Below are positions 28,458 to 37,188 of a stretch of DNA of 64,000 bases, one piece after another. Origin of the DNA: Alicyclobacillus acidocaldarius subsp. acidocaldarius Tc-4-1 (GTDB taxonomy: Bacteria > Bacillota > Bacilli > Alicyclobacillales > Alicyclobacillaceae); NCBI RefSeq assembly GCF_000219875.1, contig NC_017167.1:3060049-3124048 (forward strand), read 5' to 3'. The notes below the pieces were generated by a model. It had not been told where the DNA came from. It saw only the letters and a program-made list of their open reading frames with translations, and did not search any database. The translations under genes and the position numbers were made by a program. Position 1 is the stretch's first letter. The number at the start of each line of letters is the position of its first letter.

Positions 28458-29144
28458 TTACTTGTGGATGCGAACCGTCGCGCTCATGCCAGGAACCAAG
28501 CCACTGCCCGCCGTTGTGCCAATCGAAATCTCCACCGGAACGACTTGCGTGACCGGCGTGTAGTCCGCCGTGGTGCTCTGATTCGGAAGCAGCGAGAACG
28601 TGCTCGCCGTGGCGTCGCCAATCTGCGTCACCGTGCCGCTGATGGAGCCCGCCTTGCCGGCGACCCAGACGTCCACCTGGTCACCCACCTTGACGTTTTG
28701 TAGCTGGGTCTCCTTGATGTTCGCCACGATGTACAGGTGGTTCAAGTCATACGCATACGCGAGCGGCGTGCCAGCGGCCACGAATTCGTTGTTCATGACC
28801 TCGTTTTGCGCAATCGTGCCGTTGGCCGGCATGTCAATCGGCACGTCCACCGTCTTGTTGCCAACTTGCGTCTGAATCTCGCCAATCTCGTCGCCCGCGC
28901 TAAACGTCGATCCGTTGGTACCCTGCCAGTTGATGAGCTTGCCGCTCGCCGGTGCGGACACGACAATCTGATTGCCCGCGACCTGCGCGTCATCGGTCTT
29001 GAGATACAGCGTCGACTGGTTGTAGAAGTAATAGCCCGTGATCGCCGCAGCGATCAGCACGATGAGGATGATCAGGTTCACAAGGATCATCCTGCGGAAC
29101 GTGGTGCCGGAATTGTTCGGCGTGGGGTTCGCGTTTGCGCTCAT
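28458..29144 (-). CDS. emrA: HlyD/EmrA-type membrane fusion protein
   Basis: 228 residues from ATG 29144 (GGAGGAG nine bases upstream). One N-terminal membrane segment, then the split biotinyl-lipoyl domain (LKTDDAQVAGNQIVVSAPASGKL and MPANGTIAQNEVMNNEFVAAGTPL regions) and the beta-barrel with LYIVANIKETQLQNVKVGDQVDV. The long coiled-coil hairpin of Gram-negative EmrA is absent, as expected without an outer membrane. Twelve bases upstream of emrB, so a single operon. Confidence 0.88.
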   Translation of the reverse strand: MSANANPTPNNSGTTFRRMILVNLIILIVLIAAAITGYYFYNQSTLYLKTDDAQVAGNQIVVSAPASGKLINWQGTNGSTFSAGDEIGEIQTQVGNKTVDVPIDMPANGTIAQNEVMNNEFVAAGTPLAYAYDLNHLYIVANIKETQLQNVKVGDQVDVWVAGKAGSISGTVTQIGDATASTFSLLPNQSTTADYTPVTQVVPVEISIGTTAGSGLVPGMSATVRIHK

Positions 29145-29244
29145 GCTGTACATCTCCTCCTCTTCTCTCTTCTCGATCTCGGCGCCGTCGCCGTGCACCG
29201 CGATCATTTTAGAGATTAGACCTTTTAACCACTATGTATATTTA

Positions 29245-29267
29245 ACCTATTTAGGTGTATGAGTCAA
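29245..29267 (-). promoter_or_regulatory. emrAB promoter region with palindromic operator
   Basis: The palindrome ACCTATTTAGGT lies at 29245-29256. On the minus strand TTGACT (-35, 29262-29267) is followed after 16-17 bases by TTAAAT, so the palindrome sits in the spacer, a MarR/TetR-like arrangement. No regulator gene is adjacent. Confidence 0.45.
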
Positions 29268-29360
29268 GCGCCTAGAGTGGAAATTGTTTCAGTTCTGTGT
29301 ACGAAGCGTGGTACAATGGGCGTAGAATGCCATTCTTCTGGCGAAAGGCGTGGGCTCCGC

Positions 29361-30029
29361 GTGAGCGAATGGATCGTCATGAAGCAATGCGCGTCCTGCC
29401 GGGCGGTCAACCGCATTCGGCTGGATCACGGCTTTTTCTGCCGCTGCGGCAAATGCAAAGCCCCGTTAGCCCTCACGCATTACGAGATCCTCGGCGTGCC
29501 GAGAAACGCGACGTTGCCTCAGATCAAGGCCGCCTACCGGCGAGCTGCGAAAAAGTGGCATCCGGACGTCCACGAAGGCGGGGACCGCGCCACCGCCGAG
29601 CGGCACTTCCGGCGCATCCAGGACGCGTATCGCACGCTGTCCGAGCCGGAAGCGCGCCAGCGCTACGATCTCCTCCTTCACTTCGAAGGAGCTTATGAAG
29701 AGACAGCCACCACGCAGACCGAAGAAACGCCGCATGCGTCGGAACGCCCGAGCGGGGCCTCCAAGGCTCAAGACCGTTCTCTCCTGCGCACGTCCTGGAG
29801 GGCCGGGAGCTTCCAGTGGCCGTCCGCAGGCGCGCAGCGGGATCGGCCGGTGACGCTGTACACCATGCTTGGAGTGGGCCTCTTCACCATCTGCACGATG
29901 GGCGGCGCCATACTGACGGGTCTTTTCGGCTCTAAGCTCGCGCTCATGATCCTGTTGGGTCTCGGTATGATCGGAGGCATGCAGCTTTTGTATCTGCTGA
30001 CCAAGTTGACCCTCGACGCGGAATCTTGA
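29361..30029 (+). CDS. J-domain protein with zinc-ribbon and membrane anchor
   Basis: 222 residues from GTG 29361; ATG 29379 is an alternative. Order: a zinc-binding cluster C-x2-C near residues 10-13 and C-x-C-x2-C near 27-32; a J-domain with the HPD motif near residues 67-69 in AAKKWHPDVH and KAAYRRAAKK; a low-complexity linker; two C-terminal membrane helices. No G/F region or client-binding domain as in DnaJ. It probably recruits DnaK to the membrane (inference from the J-domain). Confidence 0.85.
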   Translation: MSEWIVMKQCASCRAVNRIRLDHGFFCRCGKCKAPLALTHYEILGVPRNATLPQIKAAYRRAAKKWHPDVHEGGDRATAERHFRRIQDAYRTLSEPEARQRYDLLLHFEGAYEETATTQTEETPHASERPSGASKAQDRSLLRTSWRAGSFQWPSAGAQRDRPVTLYTMLGVGLFTICTMGGAILTGLFGSKLALMILLGLGMIGGMQLLYLLTKLTLDAES

Positions 30030-30062
30030 CGCGACATGGAACCTCGTTGGGAGTGAACGCAC

Positions 30063-30824
30063 GTGGAATGGAACGGAAACACAATCCTGGTGACTGGCGG
30101 ATCGAACGGGATTGGCCTCGCGCTCGCCGCCCGCTTTCTCGCGCGCGGCAACCGGGTGGTGATCTGCGGGCGCCGGCAGGAGAAGCTCGACCAAGCGAAG
30201 GCCGTTTACCCGGATCTCATCACGGTGCGCTGCGACGTCATGCGGCCGGAAGAGCGATTGCGCCTTTTGGCGTACATGAACGAGACGTATCCTGACTGGA
30301 ACGTGCTCGTCAATAACGCGGGCATTCAGCAACACGTCAATGTGCGGCGCGCGTCGGAGCCTTGGGAGCACTATGAGCGCGAGATCGCCATCAACTTCGA
30401 TGCGCCCGTCCACCTGACCTTAGCCGCGTTGCCGCACTTGCTCGAGCGTCCGCGCGCAGCTGTTGTCAACGTTACATCAGGCCTTGCGTTAGCACCTGCG
30501 GCGTGGGCGCCGGTGTACAGCGCCACGAAAGCAGCTCTGCGCTCGTTTACCCAGTCGCTTCGCCTGCAACTTCAGGGCACGCCGGTGGAGGTGGTCGAAA
30601 TTGTCCCGCCGGCTGTGAATACCGATCTCGGCGGACCGGGCCTTCACACCTTCGGCGTGCCGGTGGACGAGTTCGCAGACGGCGTGTTCGAGAAACTGGA
30701 GGCGGGCGCCGAGGAGATTGGCTACGGAGACGCGGAGCGCAGGCTCTCCCTCGTGCCTCAGGAACTGCGAAACGCAGCGGAGCAGATGTGGGCCGGCTTT
30801 CGGTCCAGAAATCCGAACTTCTGA
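30063..30824 (+). CDS. Short-chain dehydrogenase, DltE-like
   Basis: 253 residues, classical SDR. NAD(P)-binding TGGSNGIG near residue 12, NNAG in the middle, and the active-site YSATK with an upstream serine in NVTSGLAL. Resembles DltE of Bacillus, whose role is not firmly known; no dlt genes are nearby, so the name is by similarity only. GTG start with GGGAG upstream, 33 bases after the J-domain gene, so the two may be co-transcribed. Confidence 0.82.
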   Translation: MEWNGNTILVTGGSNGIGLALAARFLARGNRVVICGRRQEKLDQAKAVYPDLITVRCDVMRPEERLRLLAYMNETYPDWNVLVNNAGIQQHVNVRRASEPWEHYEREIAINFDAPVHLTLAALPHLLERPRAAVVNVTSGLALAPAAWAPVYSATKAALRSFTQSLRLQLQGTPVEVVEIVPPAVNTDLGGPGLHTFGVPVDEFADGVFEKLEAGAEEIGYGDAERRLSLVPQELRNAAEQMWAGFRSRNPNF

Positions 30825-30845
30825 AGCGCATCCCCTGAGGCGCGC

Positions 30846-32924
30846 TCAGACGGTATCGCCACCCTCAGCGGTGACGTTTCTGCTCCAATCGGCGAGATCC
30901 TCGGCGGACGCCGGGCGCGCCTTCCAAAACCCCTGCATCTCATCGCATCCGGTGCGCGCGAGCAACATCTCCTGCTCCCGCCGCTCCACTCCTTCCGCGA
31001 TGGCGCGCATGCCGAGATCGTGCGCGAGGCGGACGACCCCGGCCATCAGGCGTTCCTGGCGCTCGCCCTCGGGCGCCATGGACAAAAGCGACGGATGCAG
31101 TTTGATGGCGTCGTACGATCCGGCCGACAGCGCCGCGAGCACCGCTTCACGGTGCCCAAAATCGTCGATAGCGACGGAGACACCCATCCGGTTGAGGTCG
31201 TGGGCGAGATCGCCGACGAGGTCCGCGTATTGCGCCAACAGACTCGCGTGCACCTCGAGCTGCAGGTGATCCGGAGGCAACTGAGCGCGCCGAAGGGCAT
31301 CCGCCACGCCGTCCAAAAACCGCGGATCGGCCATCTGCGACAGCGAGACATTCACCGACACGCGCAGGCGAAGGTTGTGCTTCTGCCAACGAGCGGCGGT
31401 CTCGCAGGCCGTCTCGAGCACCCAAGCGCCGATTTGCTGCATCATGCCCCACTGTTCAGCGAACGGGACAAACACCGCCGGCGGAACAAACCCCAACTCC
31501 GGAGAGTTCCAGCGCAGGAGCGCCTCGGCGCCCACCCACACGCCACGTCGGACATCGAAGATGGGCTGATAGTCGAGCGAAAACTCGCCGCGATCGAACG
31601 CCTTGGCGAGCGCGTTGTGGAGGAGGAGCCGGTTGTGGATGGCGCTGTCTCCGCTCTCGCTGTACAGGCACAGCCGATGCCCGCCCTGCTCCTTGGCGGC
31701 GTACATCGAGATATCCGCATACCGGAGCAGCGTATCGACGTCGCGGCTGTGGTCCGGGTAGATAGCCGCCCCGATGCTGATGCCCATGGGGATGCATTCG
31801 CCCATGACCTGGAGCGGTTCGCGAAACGCGTCCAGACAGCGCGCTGCAGTTTCCCGCATATCCTCCTCGCCCGCGATCCCGGCCTGAATCACCGTGAATT
31901 CATCGCCGCCCATGCGATACACCTTCGCCCGGCCGCGGAGGGTCTGTTGCAGGCGCTCGGCAATGGCCTTGAGCGTCGCGTCGCCGAACTGATGGCCGAA
32001 GGTGTCGTTCACGTATTTGAAGCCGTCGAAGTCGAGGAGAAAGACGGCGAGTTTTTCGTTCCGCCGCTCGGCCTGTTCCACCGCCTCGCGCAGATCGTGC
32101 TCGAACTGCTGGCGGTTCGGCAGACGCGTCAGGGCGTCGGTGAAAGCGAGGCGCTGTAGTTCTACCTGATGGACCTTGCGGTCCGTGATGTCCATCGCGA
32201 GCCCCTCGAGGTAGGTGACGCGGCCGTCGGGGCCAAAGCGCGGATACAAGTGGACCGCCACCCACCGCTCGGTGCCGTTCCGGTGGCGGATGCGATATTC
32301 GCTCCGCGCGCCGGATCCCGTGCGAACGGGCTCCGTGGCGAGGGCGAGATCGTCCGGGTGGACCAGGGAGAGCCACAGGTGCGGGTTCTTCACAAGTTCG
32401 TCGCTCGAATAACCGCACATCGCCTCGCACGCGTTGGAAGCGTAAATCAGCCGATTCGAGGCGACGTCGTAGGCAAAGAGGCAAATGTCCGCCGCGTCCG
32501 CGATGCGCTCGATGAAGTTTCTGGACTGCGCCACTTCGGCGTACATCTCCGTATCCCGGACGTGATCCGTCACCACGAAGATCATCTCGCCTGAGCTCGA
32601 GGACCACGCCCACGTCTCCGACTCCAAGGCGGTTCCTGCTTTCGTCCGCCACTTCACCAGGCGGCCGTTCACGCGGCCGCGTTGCTCGATCTCGCCCAGA
32701 CAGCGTTCAAAATCGCCATCCGCCCACCAGAACGGAGCATGTGCGCCTAAAATCTCCTCCTGTTCCCACCCCAGCATGCGCGCGGCCGGGCTGGACCAGA
32801 GCATCACGCGATTTTCCCGATCCACGCCGAATACCGCGAGAGGCGCTTCTGGGACGAGCCAATCGTCGAGCCGATGCGTTTGCAGACCGTTTTCGTCACC
32901 GGATTGCGAAGAACGTGAATGCAC
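30846..32924 (-). CDS. PAS-PAS-GGDEF-EAL signalling protein
   Basis: 692 residues from GTG 32924 (GGGGAG five bases upstream); a TTG at 33056 with AGGA would add 44 residues of unusual composition. Two PAS domains (about 30-260), then GGDEF with an intact RMGGDEFTV but an inhibitory-site RGRA where RxxD is usual, then EAL. In the EAL part EALLRW is kept, but the DDFGTG loop reads DDFGHRE, the KID motif reads KLH, and the ELTES region reads EVHAS. I infer a diguanylate cyclase with a non-catalytic, possibly c-di-GMP-binding EAL domain. No membrane segments. Confidence 0.88.
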   Translation of the reverse strand: MHSRSSQSGDENGLQTHRLDDWLVPEAPLAVFGVDRENRVMLWSSPAARMLGWEQEEILGAHAPFWWADGDFERCLGEIEQRGRVNGRLVKWRTKAGTALESETWAWSSSSGEMIFVVTDHVRDTEMYAEVAQSRNFIERIADAADICLFAYDVASNRLIYASNACEAMCGYSSDELVKNPHLWLSLVHPDDLALATEPVRTGSGARSEYRIRHRNGTERWVAVHLYPRFGPDGRVTYLEGLAMDITDRKVHQVELQRLAFTDALTRLPNRQQFEHDLREAVEQAERRNEKLAVFLLDFDGFKYVNDTFGHQFGDATLKAIAERLQQTLRGRAKVYRMGGDEFTVIQAGIAGEEDMRETAARCLDAFREPLQVMGECIPMGISIGAAIYPDHSRDVDTLLRYADISMYAAKEQGGHRLCLYSESGDSAIHNRLLLHNALAKAFDRGEFSLDYQPIFDVRRGVWVGAEALLRWNSPELGFVPPAVFVPFAEQWGMMQQIGAWVLETACETAARWQKHNLRLRVSVNVSLSQMADPRFLDGVADALRRAQLPPDHLQLEVHASLLAQYADLVGDLAHDLNRMGVSVAIDDFGHREAVLAALSAGSYDAIKLHPSLLSMAPEGERQERLMAGVVRLAHDLGMRAIAEGVERREQEMLLARTGCDEMQGFWKARPASAEDLADWSRNVTAEGGDTV

Positions 32925-33089
32925 CAGGACTCCCCATCCCATTCGGAAACATAAAAAGTCCCTACCGGACCATCTCATCGGGCCTTTCGGGGCGGACGCA
33001 CAGGTAAACACGCAAAATCCCGCCGATCCGGCGGCACGCGGCGTGCCGTCGGTCAACGCGGATTCCTAAGAGTTCTCTAAACGATTATA
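32925..33089 (-). promoter_or_regulatory. Long leader and promoter of the GGDEF-EAL gene
   Basis: A TATAAT -10 on the minus strand lies at 33084-33089, giving a leader of about 150 bases if translation starts at 32924. The leader holds a CCGCCG-GAT-CGGCGG hairpin and, near its end, GTCC-GGTA-GGGAC followed by TTTTTATG, which looks like a weak terminator. I could not match it to a known riboswitch. 33090-33162 holds nothing else I can see. Confidence 0.4.
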
Positions 33090-33162
33090 CTGCTTATCCT
33101 ACCAGCTTGACTAGTGTCTGTTGGATCCGGAAGAGGTGCCGAGAAGGCAAGCCTGTGCGCTG

Positions 33163-34272
33163 TCACACGCGGCGCGCCTTGAGTTCGTGACGATGGGCGT
33201 GATCCTGCCTCCACTGAATCAGGTGCCCCGCGACTACGCCGTGAACCGTGCGCACGATGACGATGACGAAACACAGCCACAAAATCCCGAGCTGCACCAG
33301 GCCAGCCACGGCGAAGAACGGATGACCGAGCAGGCGATGCAGCGCATAGGTACCGTTGGTGAAGCTGCCGATGGGGAAGACGTAGCTCCACCAGCCGAGG
33401 TGAAACGGCAGCCCGTCGCCCTTCGGCGTCAGGTGCAAAAATGTGTAGAGCGCCGAGAGGAGGATCCACCAGACGCCCACGCCCCACATCGCGATGGCGA
33501 AGACAGCGCCGAGATCGCGCAGACCGCCTGTATAAGGGCCAAAGACGTGCGGCGCATTCAGCGGGATGCCGCAGAAGGTGCCCATGGCCATCCCAATGGG
33601 GCCAATCTCAATCCACAAGGTCGGCGCCTCCTGGCCGCTCAGCCGCCTGTGAAAGACGAGGCGCGAGTAGACCAACGCGCTCGTCATGATGAACAGGAAG
33701 AACGTCATGCCGAACAGGGCGAGGATTCCCGCAGCCATGGAGAACTGCGCGCCAGGTCCCCCCGCGTACGGAATGAGGTTGGTGCCGGTGGCCGCCGCCA
33801 CGATGGGCGGAACGAGCGGAATCAGCCAGGACGCCACGGTTTCGTCTCGCTCCACCTTGTGCTCGGTGAAGAGCAGATACGGCACAACGATGACCGAGAA
33901 CAGCGACGCGCCCACCCCGGCGAGCCATATCCCAAAGCTCAGCTCGATGGCCGTGTGCTTCGGCATCAAGTGCGTGCCGATGAGAAAGTAATCGTTGCCG
34001 ACGACGTTGATGCCCATCGCGAACGCGCCGTAAAACAGCGCCCGACCCGGATGCCGGAAGTCGTCGATGGCGGCGTCGGGCGTGAGCAGCCAGCGCAGCA
34101 TCCACATCACAAAGGCGAAGACGAAGACCACGTTGACGCAAATGAACAAGATCTCCCCCACCGCGTGCTGGAACGGCAGGTGGATGGGCGACGTGTAGGT
34201 GAGCGCCGCGACAATGCCGATGCCCATGACGGTCGTGAACCAGTTGACGCCGAACTGTCGGATGATGTGCAT
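33163..34272 (-). CDS. TDT-family transporter (TehA/SLAC1/Mae1 type)
   Basis: 369 residues from ATG 34272 (GGGAGGTG upstream). About ten membrane segments, the tellurite-resistance/dicarboxylate transporter fold. Members move malate, sulfite, nitrate or chloride. FGIWLAGVGASL and the conserved FGPYTGG/GVGVWW segments fit. The divergent LysR regulator is likely its controller and may report the substrate (inference). Near-identical paralogues cannot be judged here. Confidence 0.8.
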   Translation of the reverse strand: MHIIRQFGVNWFTTVMGIGIVAALTYTSPIHLPFQHAVGEILFICVNVVFVFAFVMWMLRWLLTPDAAIDDFRHPGRALFYGAFAMGINVVGNDYFLIGTHLMPKHTAIELSFGIWLAGVGASLFSVIVVPYLLFTEHKVERDETVASWLIPLVPPIVAAATGTNLIPYAGGPGAQFSMAAGILALFGMTFFLFIMTSALVYSRLVFHRRLSGQEAPTLWIEIGPIGMAMGTFCGIPLNAPHVFGPYTGGLRDLGAVFAIAMWGVGVWWILLSALYTFLHLTPKGDGLPFHLGWWSYVFPIGSFTNGTYALHRLLGHPFFAVAGLVQLGILWLCFVIVIVRTVHGVVAGHLIQWRQDHAHRHELKARRV

Positions 34273-34331
34273 TCCGTCACCTCCCACTCATGTCAACTTC
34301 CATGGTATGAGGTGACTTCCATTAGGGGAAA

Positions 34332-34348
34332 TACATCTTTTTGATGTA
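34332..34348. promoter_or_regulatory. LysR-type operator between divergent genes
   Basis: TACATC-TTTTT-GATGTA, a perfect 6-5-6 inverted repeat in the intergenic region. A direct repeat ACTTCCAT also occurs at 34296-34303 and 34315-34322. Either could bind the adjacent LysR protein. Confidence 0.5.
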
Positions 34349-34387
34349 GACTATAAGCATGACTTATCTTCATGGAGCGTGGAACGT

Positions 34388-35296
34388 GTGGATCTGCAGT
34401 TGCGAGTGTTTGTCACGGTCGTGGAGGAGAACAGCTTCACCCGCGCGGCCGAGAAATTGCACATCAGCCAGCCTGCAATCAGCCAGCACGTTCAGACGCT
34501 GGAACAGCGCCTCGGCGTGCGCCTCATCGATCGCGGCCGCAGGCGGTTGCAGGTGAATCCCGCCGGAAGGATTGTGTACGAGCACGCCAAGGAAATCCTT
34601 GCGTTGTACCGCCGCATGGAGCGGCTCATCGCGGATATGCAGGAGATGCCGGCCGGGCCCGTGCACGTGGGGGCCAGCCTGACCTACGGGGAATACGTGC
34701 TGCCGCACGTCATCGCCAGATTCCGACAGGCATACCCCGCCGTTCAGCCGTCCGTGTCCATTGCCAACACGCAGACCATTGCCCACGCCGTGGCCGTACG
34801 CCAGCTCGACATCGGCATCGTCGAAGGCCGGGACGTGGTGGAGGACGAAGTCGTGCTTACGCCATTCGCGGAGGACGAGATGCTGGTGGTGGCAAGCCCC
34901 ACATCGCCCTGGTATGCCGAAAGGCCGGATCGATCTCTGTTGGAGCGCGCCACCTGGTTCATTCGCGAGCCGGGGTCCGGCACGCGGGAGATGACGGATC
35001 GCCTGTTTGCCCAGTTGGGCATTCAACCACGCGATCTCGTCGAATACACGAGCAGTCAGGTCATCAAGGAGTCGGTGGCTGCGGGGCTTGGCCTCGCGTG
35101 CCTCTCCCGCTGGGTGGTGGCGCGGGAACTCACTTGGGGGATGCTGCGCGCGCTTCCCATCCCGTGCGCGCCCGTGAAGCGGACATTTTCCATCGTGACG
35201 CCGAAATCGGCGTTCGAGACGAAGGCGTCGAAGCTGCTCTACCACTTTCTCCTAGAACACGGATCGCCGGAGAACCCGAGCCTCGTTGGACGGTGA
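34388..35296 (+). CDS. LysR-family transcriptional regulator
   Basis: 302 residues from GTG 34388, which has GGAG ten bases upstream; the GTG at 34379 has none. N-terminal winged HTH (LRVFVTVVEENSFTRAAEKLHISQPAISQHVQTLE) shown in parts FTRAAEKL and ISQPAISQHV, then a two-lobed co-inducer domain with PVHVGASLTYGEYVLP. Resembles CysL/YwfK and related regulators (selenite/sulfite or cysteine linked), but assignment is weak. Divergent from the TDT transporter. Confidence 0.85.
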   Translation: MDLQLRVFVTVVEENSFTRAAEKLHISQPAISQHVQTLEQRLGVRLIDRGRRRLQVNPAGRIVYEHAKEILALYRRMERLIADMQEMPAGPVHVGASLTYGEYVLPHVIARFRQAYPAVQPSVSIANTQTIAHAVAVRQLDIGIVEGRDVVEDEVVLTPFAEDEMLVVASPTSPWYAERPDRSLLERATWFIREPGSGTREMTDRLFAQLGIQPRDLVEYTSSQVIKESVAAGLGLACLSRWVVARELTWGMLRALPIPCAPVKRTFSIVTPKSAFETKASKLLYHFLLEHGSPENPSLVGR

Positions 35297-35380
35297 AGAG
35301 GCTCTGGTGCGTCTTGGCGCGGCGACCCGCGCGGACGCGAAGCCGGTTTTTGGGTTCGCGCACGCCTCTGGATCTTCCCC

Positions 35381-35860
35381 TCATTTGTGATAGGGCTCGC
35401 CGCGCAGGATCCGAATGCCACGATACAGTTGCTCCAGGAGAACCACACGCGCCAGCGCGTGCGGCAGGGTGATGGGACCAAAACTCCAGCGCAACGCCGC
35501 GCGCCGCTTGATCCTCGGGTGCAAGCCGCGCGATCCGCCTACGACGAACACCAGCCGCCCGTACCCGGCGGCGCACAGCCTGTCGTACCGCTCGCTCCAA
35601 GCCTCCGAGGACAGCACCTCGCCGTCGATGTCGAGCGCGATGACGCCGTCTCTTGGGCGGAGCCATCGCTCGATGCGATCCGCCTCGCGCGACAGGAGCG
35701 CCTCCACCTCTCCGGGCGACATCTCGTCGCGATCCGGCTCATCGGGCACTTCCATCATCTCCAGATCCACGTACGCGGAAAGGCGCTTCTCGTATTCGCG
35801 AAGCGCCTCCAACCAGAACTTTTCTCGAATTTTGCCCACCGCTACGACAGCCACGCGCAA
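35381..35860 (-). CDS. rlmH: 23S rRNA (pseudouridine1915-N3)-methyltransferase
   Basis: 159 residues from TTG 35860, the same length as B. subtilis RlmH; AAGGAGG lies seven bases before it, whereas for the ATG at 35866 the spacing would be one or two. SPOUT fold with SAM-binding VFVVGGSRGLHP and the C-terminal LPHALARVVLLEQLYRG. It methylates the pseudouridine in helix 69 of 23S rRNA, using SAM. Last gene of the walRK-htrA cluster, convergent with lysR. Confidence 0.95.
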   Translation of the reverse strand: MRVAVVAVGKIREKFWLEALREYEKRLSAYVDLEMMEVPDEPDRDEMSPGEVEALLSREADRIERWLRPRDGVIALDIDGEVLSSEAWSERYDRLCAAGYGRLVFVVGGSRGLHPRIKRRAALRWSFGPITLPHALARVVLLEQLYRGIRILRGEPYHK

Positions 35861-35913
35861 ATCCATCCCCTCCTTGCGGAGACGCGAAGCCGTCCGCCGG
35901 TGCCCGCCATCCC

Positions 35914-37110
35914 TCACCGGACGAAGTCGAGGGCCGGTGCGGTGGTAAGCTTCGTCCCCATCTGGCCAATTCTCACGTTGAGCGCGAGCAGCTTGTCGCC
36001 GCGATATACGCGCACCGCCGCCACGTCGCCTGGGCGCGTCTGAAACAACGCTGTCCTGAGTTCCGCCATCGTGCGGACCGTCTGCCCGTTGAACGAGACT
36101 ATGACGTCCCCCGGCCTAAGCCCAGCCGCGCGCGCCTCCGGCGAGGACACGCGCTTCACCCACACCCCATAGTCCACCGGCACGTCGGGCCACATCTGCT
36201 GAGGGAGCGATGCGAGCGAGTAGCCCTCCACGCCGAGCGCCGGATGCACAGCGTGCCCCTTCTCCATCAACTGCTTCGCGACGACCTTCACCTCGTTCGA
36301 CGGGATGGCGAATCCCATGCCCTCGAAATTCTGCGCCACAATTTTGCAGCTGTTGATACCGATGACCTCGCCTCGGATGTTGAGCAACGGACCCCCGCTG
36401 TTGCCCGGGTTGATGGCCGCGTCCGTTTGAATCACCGTCTGATAATCGAGCGTCTGTCCTGTCGCCTCATCCTGGACAGGCATCAGGCGGGACTTCGCGC
36501 TCACAATCCCGCTCGTGACCGTGTCGGCGAAGTCCAGGCCGAGCGGCGTGCCGATGGCGATGGCCGGTTCTCCCGCTTCAATACGGCTCGAATCCGCAAA
36601 GGTGACGGGGTCAACGCCGCGAAACACCGACGCCGGCACGCGGAGCACAGCCAGATCCGTGTACGGATCCGTCCCCACCACGTCTGCATCGTGGTGTTTG
36701 CCCGGATCCACCACGATATCCACCTTCGCGGCGCCTTCGACCACATGGTTGTTCGTCACGACGTACGCATACCGATGATCCTTGTAGAACATCACACCTG
36801 TGCCGATACCCGTGGCCTGCAACTTCGAAGTCTGAGAGAAGAAGTTCGAAACCAGCTGATAGTTCTCCACGCCGACGACGTCGGGCTCGACCCGTTTGAC
36901 CGCCTGCGTAACGCCGGTGGATAGGTGGACGACGCCCCCCGGATCCGCCGTCAAATCCGACGCCCGCACCGCATGCGGCCAAGGCAGCGGCGCCGAGACG
37001 GCCGCCGACCCGAGCCGCGATGCCGCCAGCCCTGCGGCCACTCCCAAGCCGCTCGACGCAATCGCCACGGCCGCCATGAACCACGCGTGCTTCCGACGAT
37101 ATTCGCGCAT
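35914..37110 (-). CDS. htrC: HtrA/DegP-type serine protease (YycK)
   Basis: 398 residues from ATG 37110. One N-terminal membrane segment (about 10-30), an extracytoplasmic trypsin-like domain with triad histidine in VTNNHVVEG, aspartate in PYTDLAVLR and serine in INPGNSGGPLL, then one PDZ domain (GVWVKRVSSPEARAAGLRPGD). Quality control of exported proteins at the membrane. Follows walJ as in Bacillus. Confidence 0.93.
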   Translation of the reverse strand: MREYRRKHAWFMAAVAIASSGLGVAAGLAASRLGSAAVSAPLPWPHAVRASDLTADPGGVVHLSTGVTQAVKRVEPDVVGVENYQLVSNFFSQTSKLQATGIGTGVMFYKDHRYAYVVTNNHVVEGAAKVDIVVDPGKHHDADVVGTDPYTDLAVLRVPASVFRGVDPVTFADSSRIEAGEPAIAIGTPLGLDFADTVTSGIVSAKSRLMPVQDEATGQTLDYQTVIQTDAAINPGNSGGPLLNIRGEVIGINSCKIVAQNFEGMGFAIPSNEVKVVAKQLMEKGHAVHPALGVEGYSLASLPQQMWPDVPVDYGVWVKRVSSPEARAAGLRPGDVIVSFNGQTVRTMAELRTALFQTRPGDVAAVRVYRGDKLLALNVRIGQMGTKLTTAPALDFVR

Positions 37111-37188
37111 TCCCCTCACACCTCATCCCCCTCGCGCGTACGAATCGACACGATGTGCTGAGGGTAGTGTGAGCGGGACAGTTTGGCA

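Noticed and set aside
26634..28703. A 689-codon open frame opposite emrB
   Set aside because: Same kind of shadow; His/Arg/Asp-rich and without a start signal.
32925..33089. c-di-GMP or fluoride riboswitch in the leader
   Set aside because: The expected conserved core bases of those classes could not be found by eye; only hairpins are reported.
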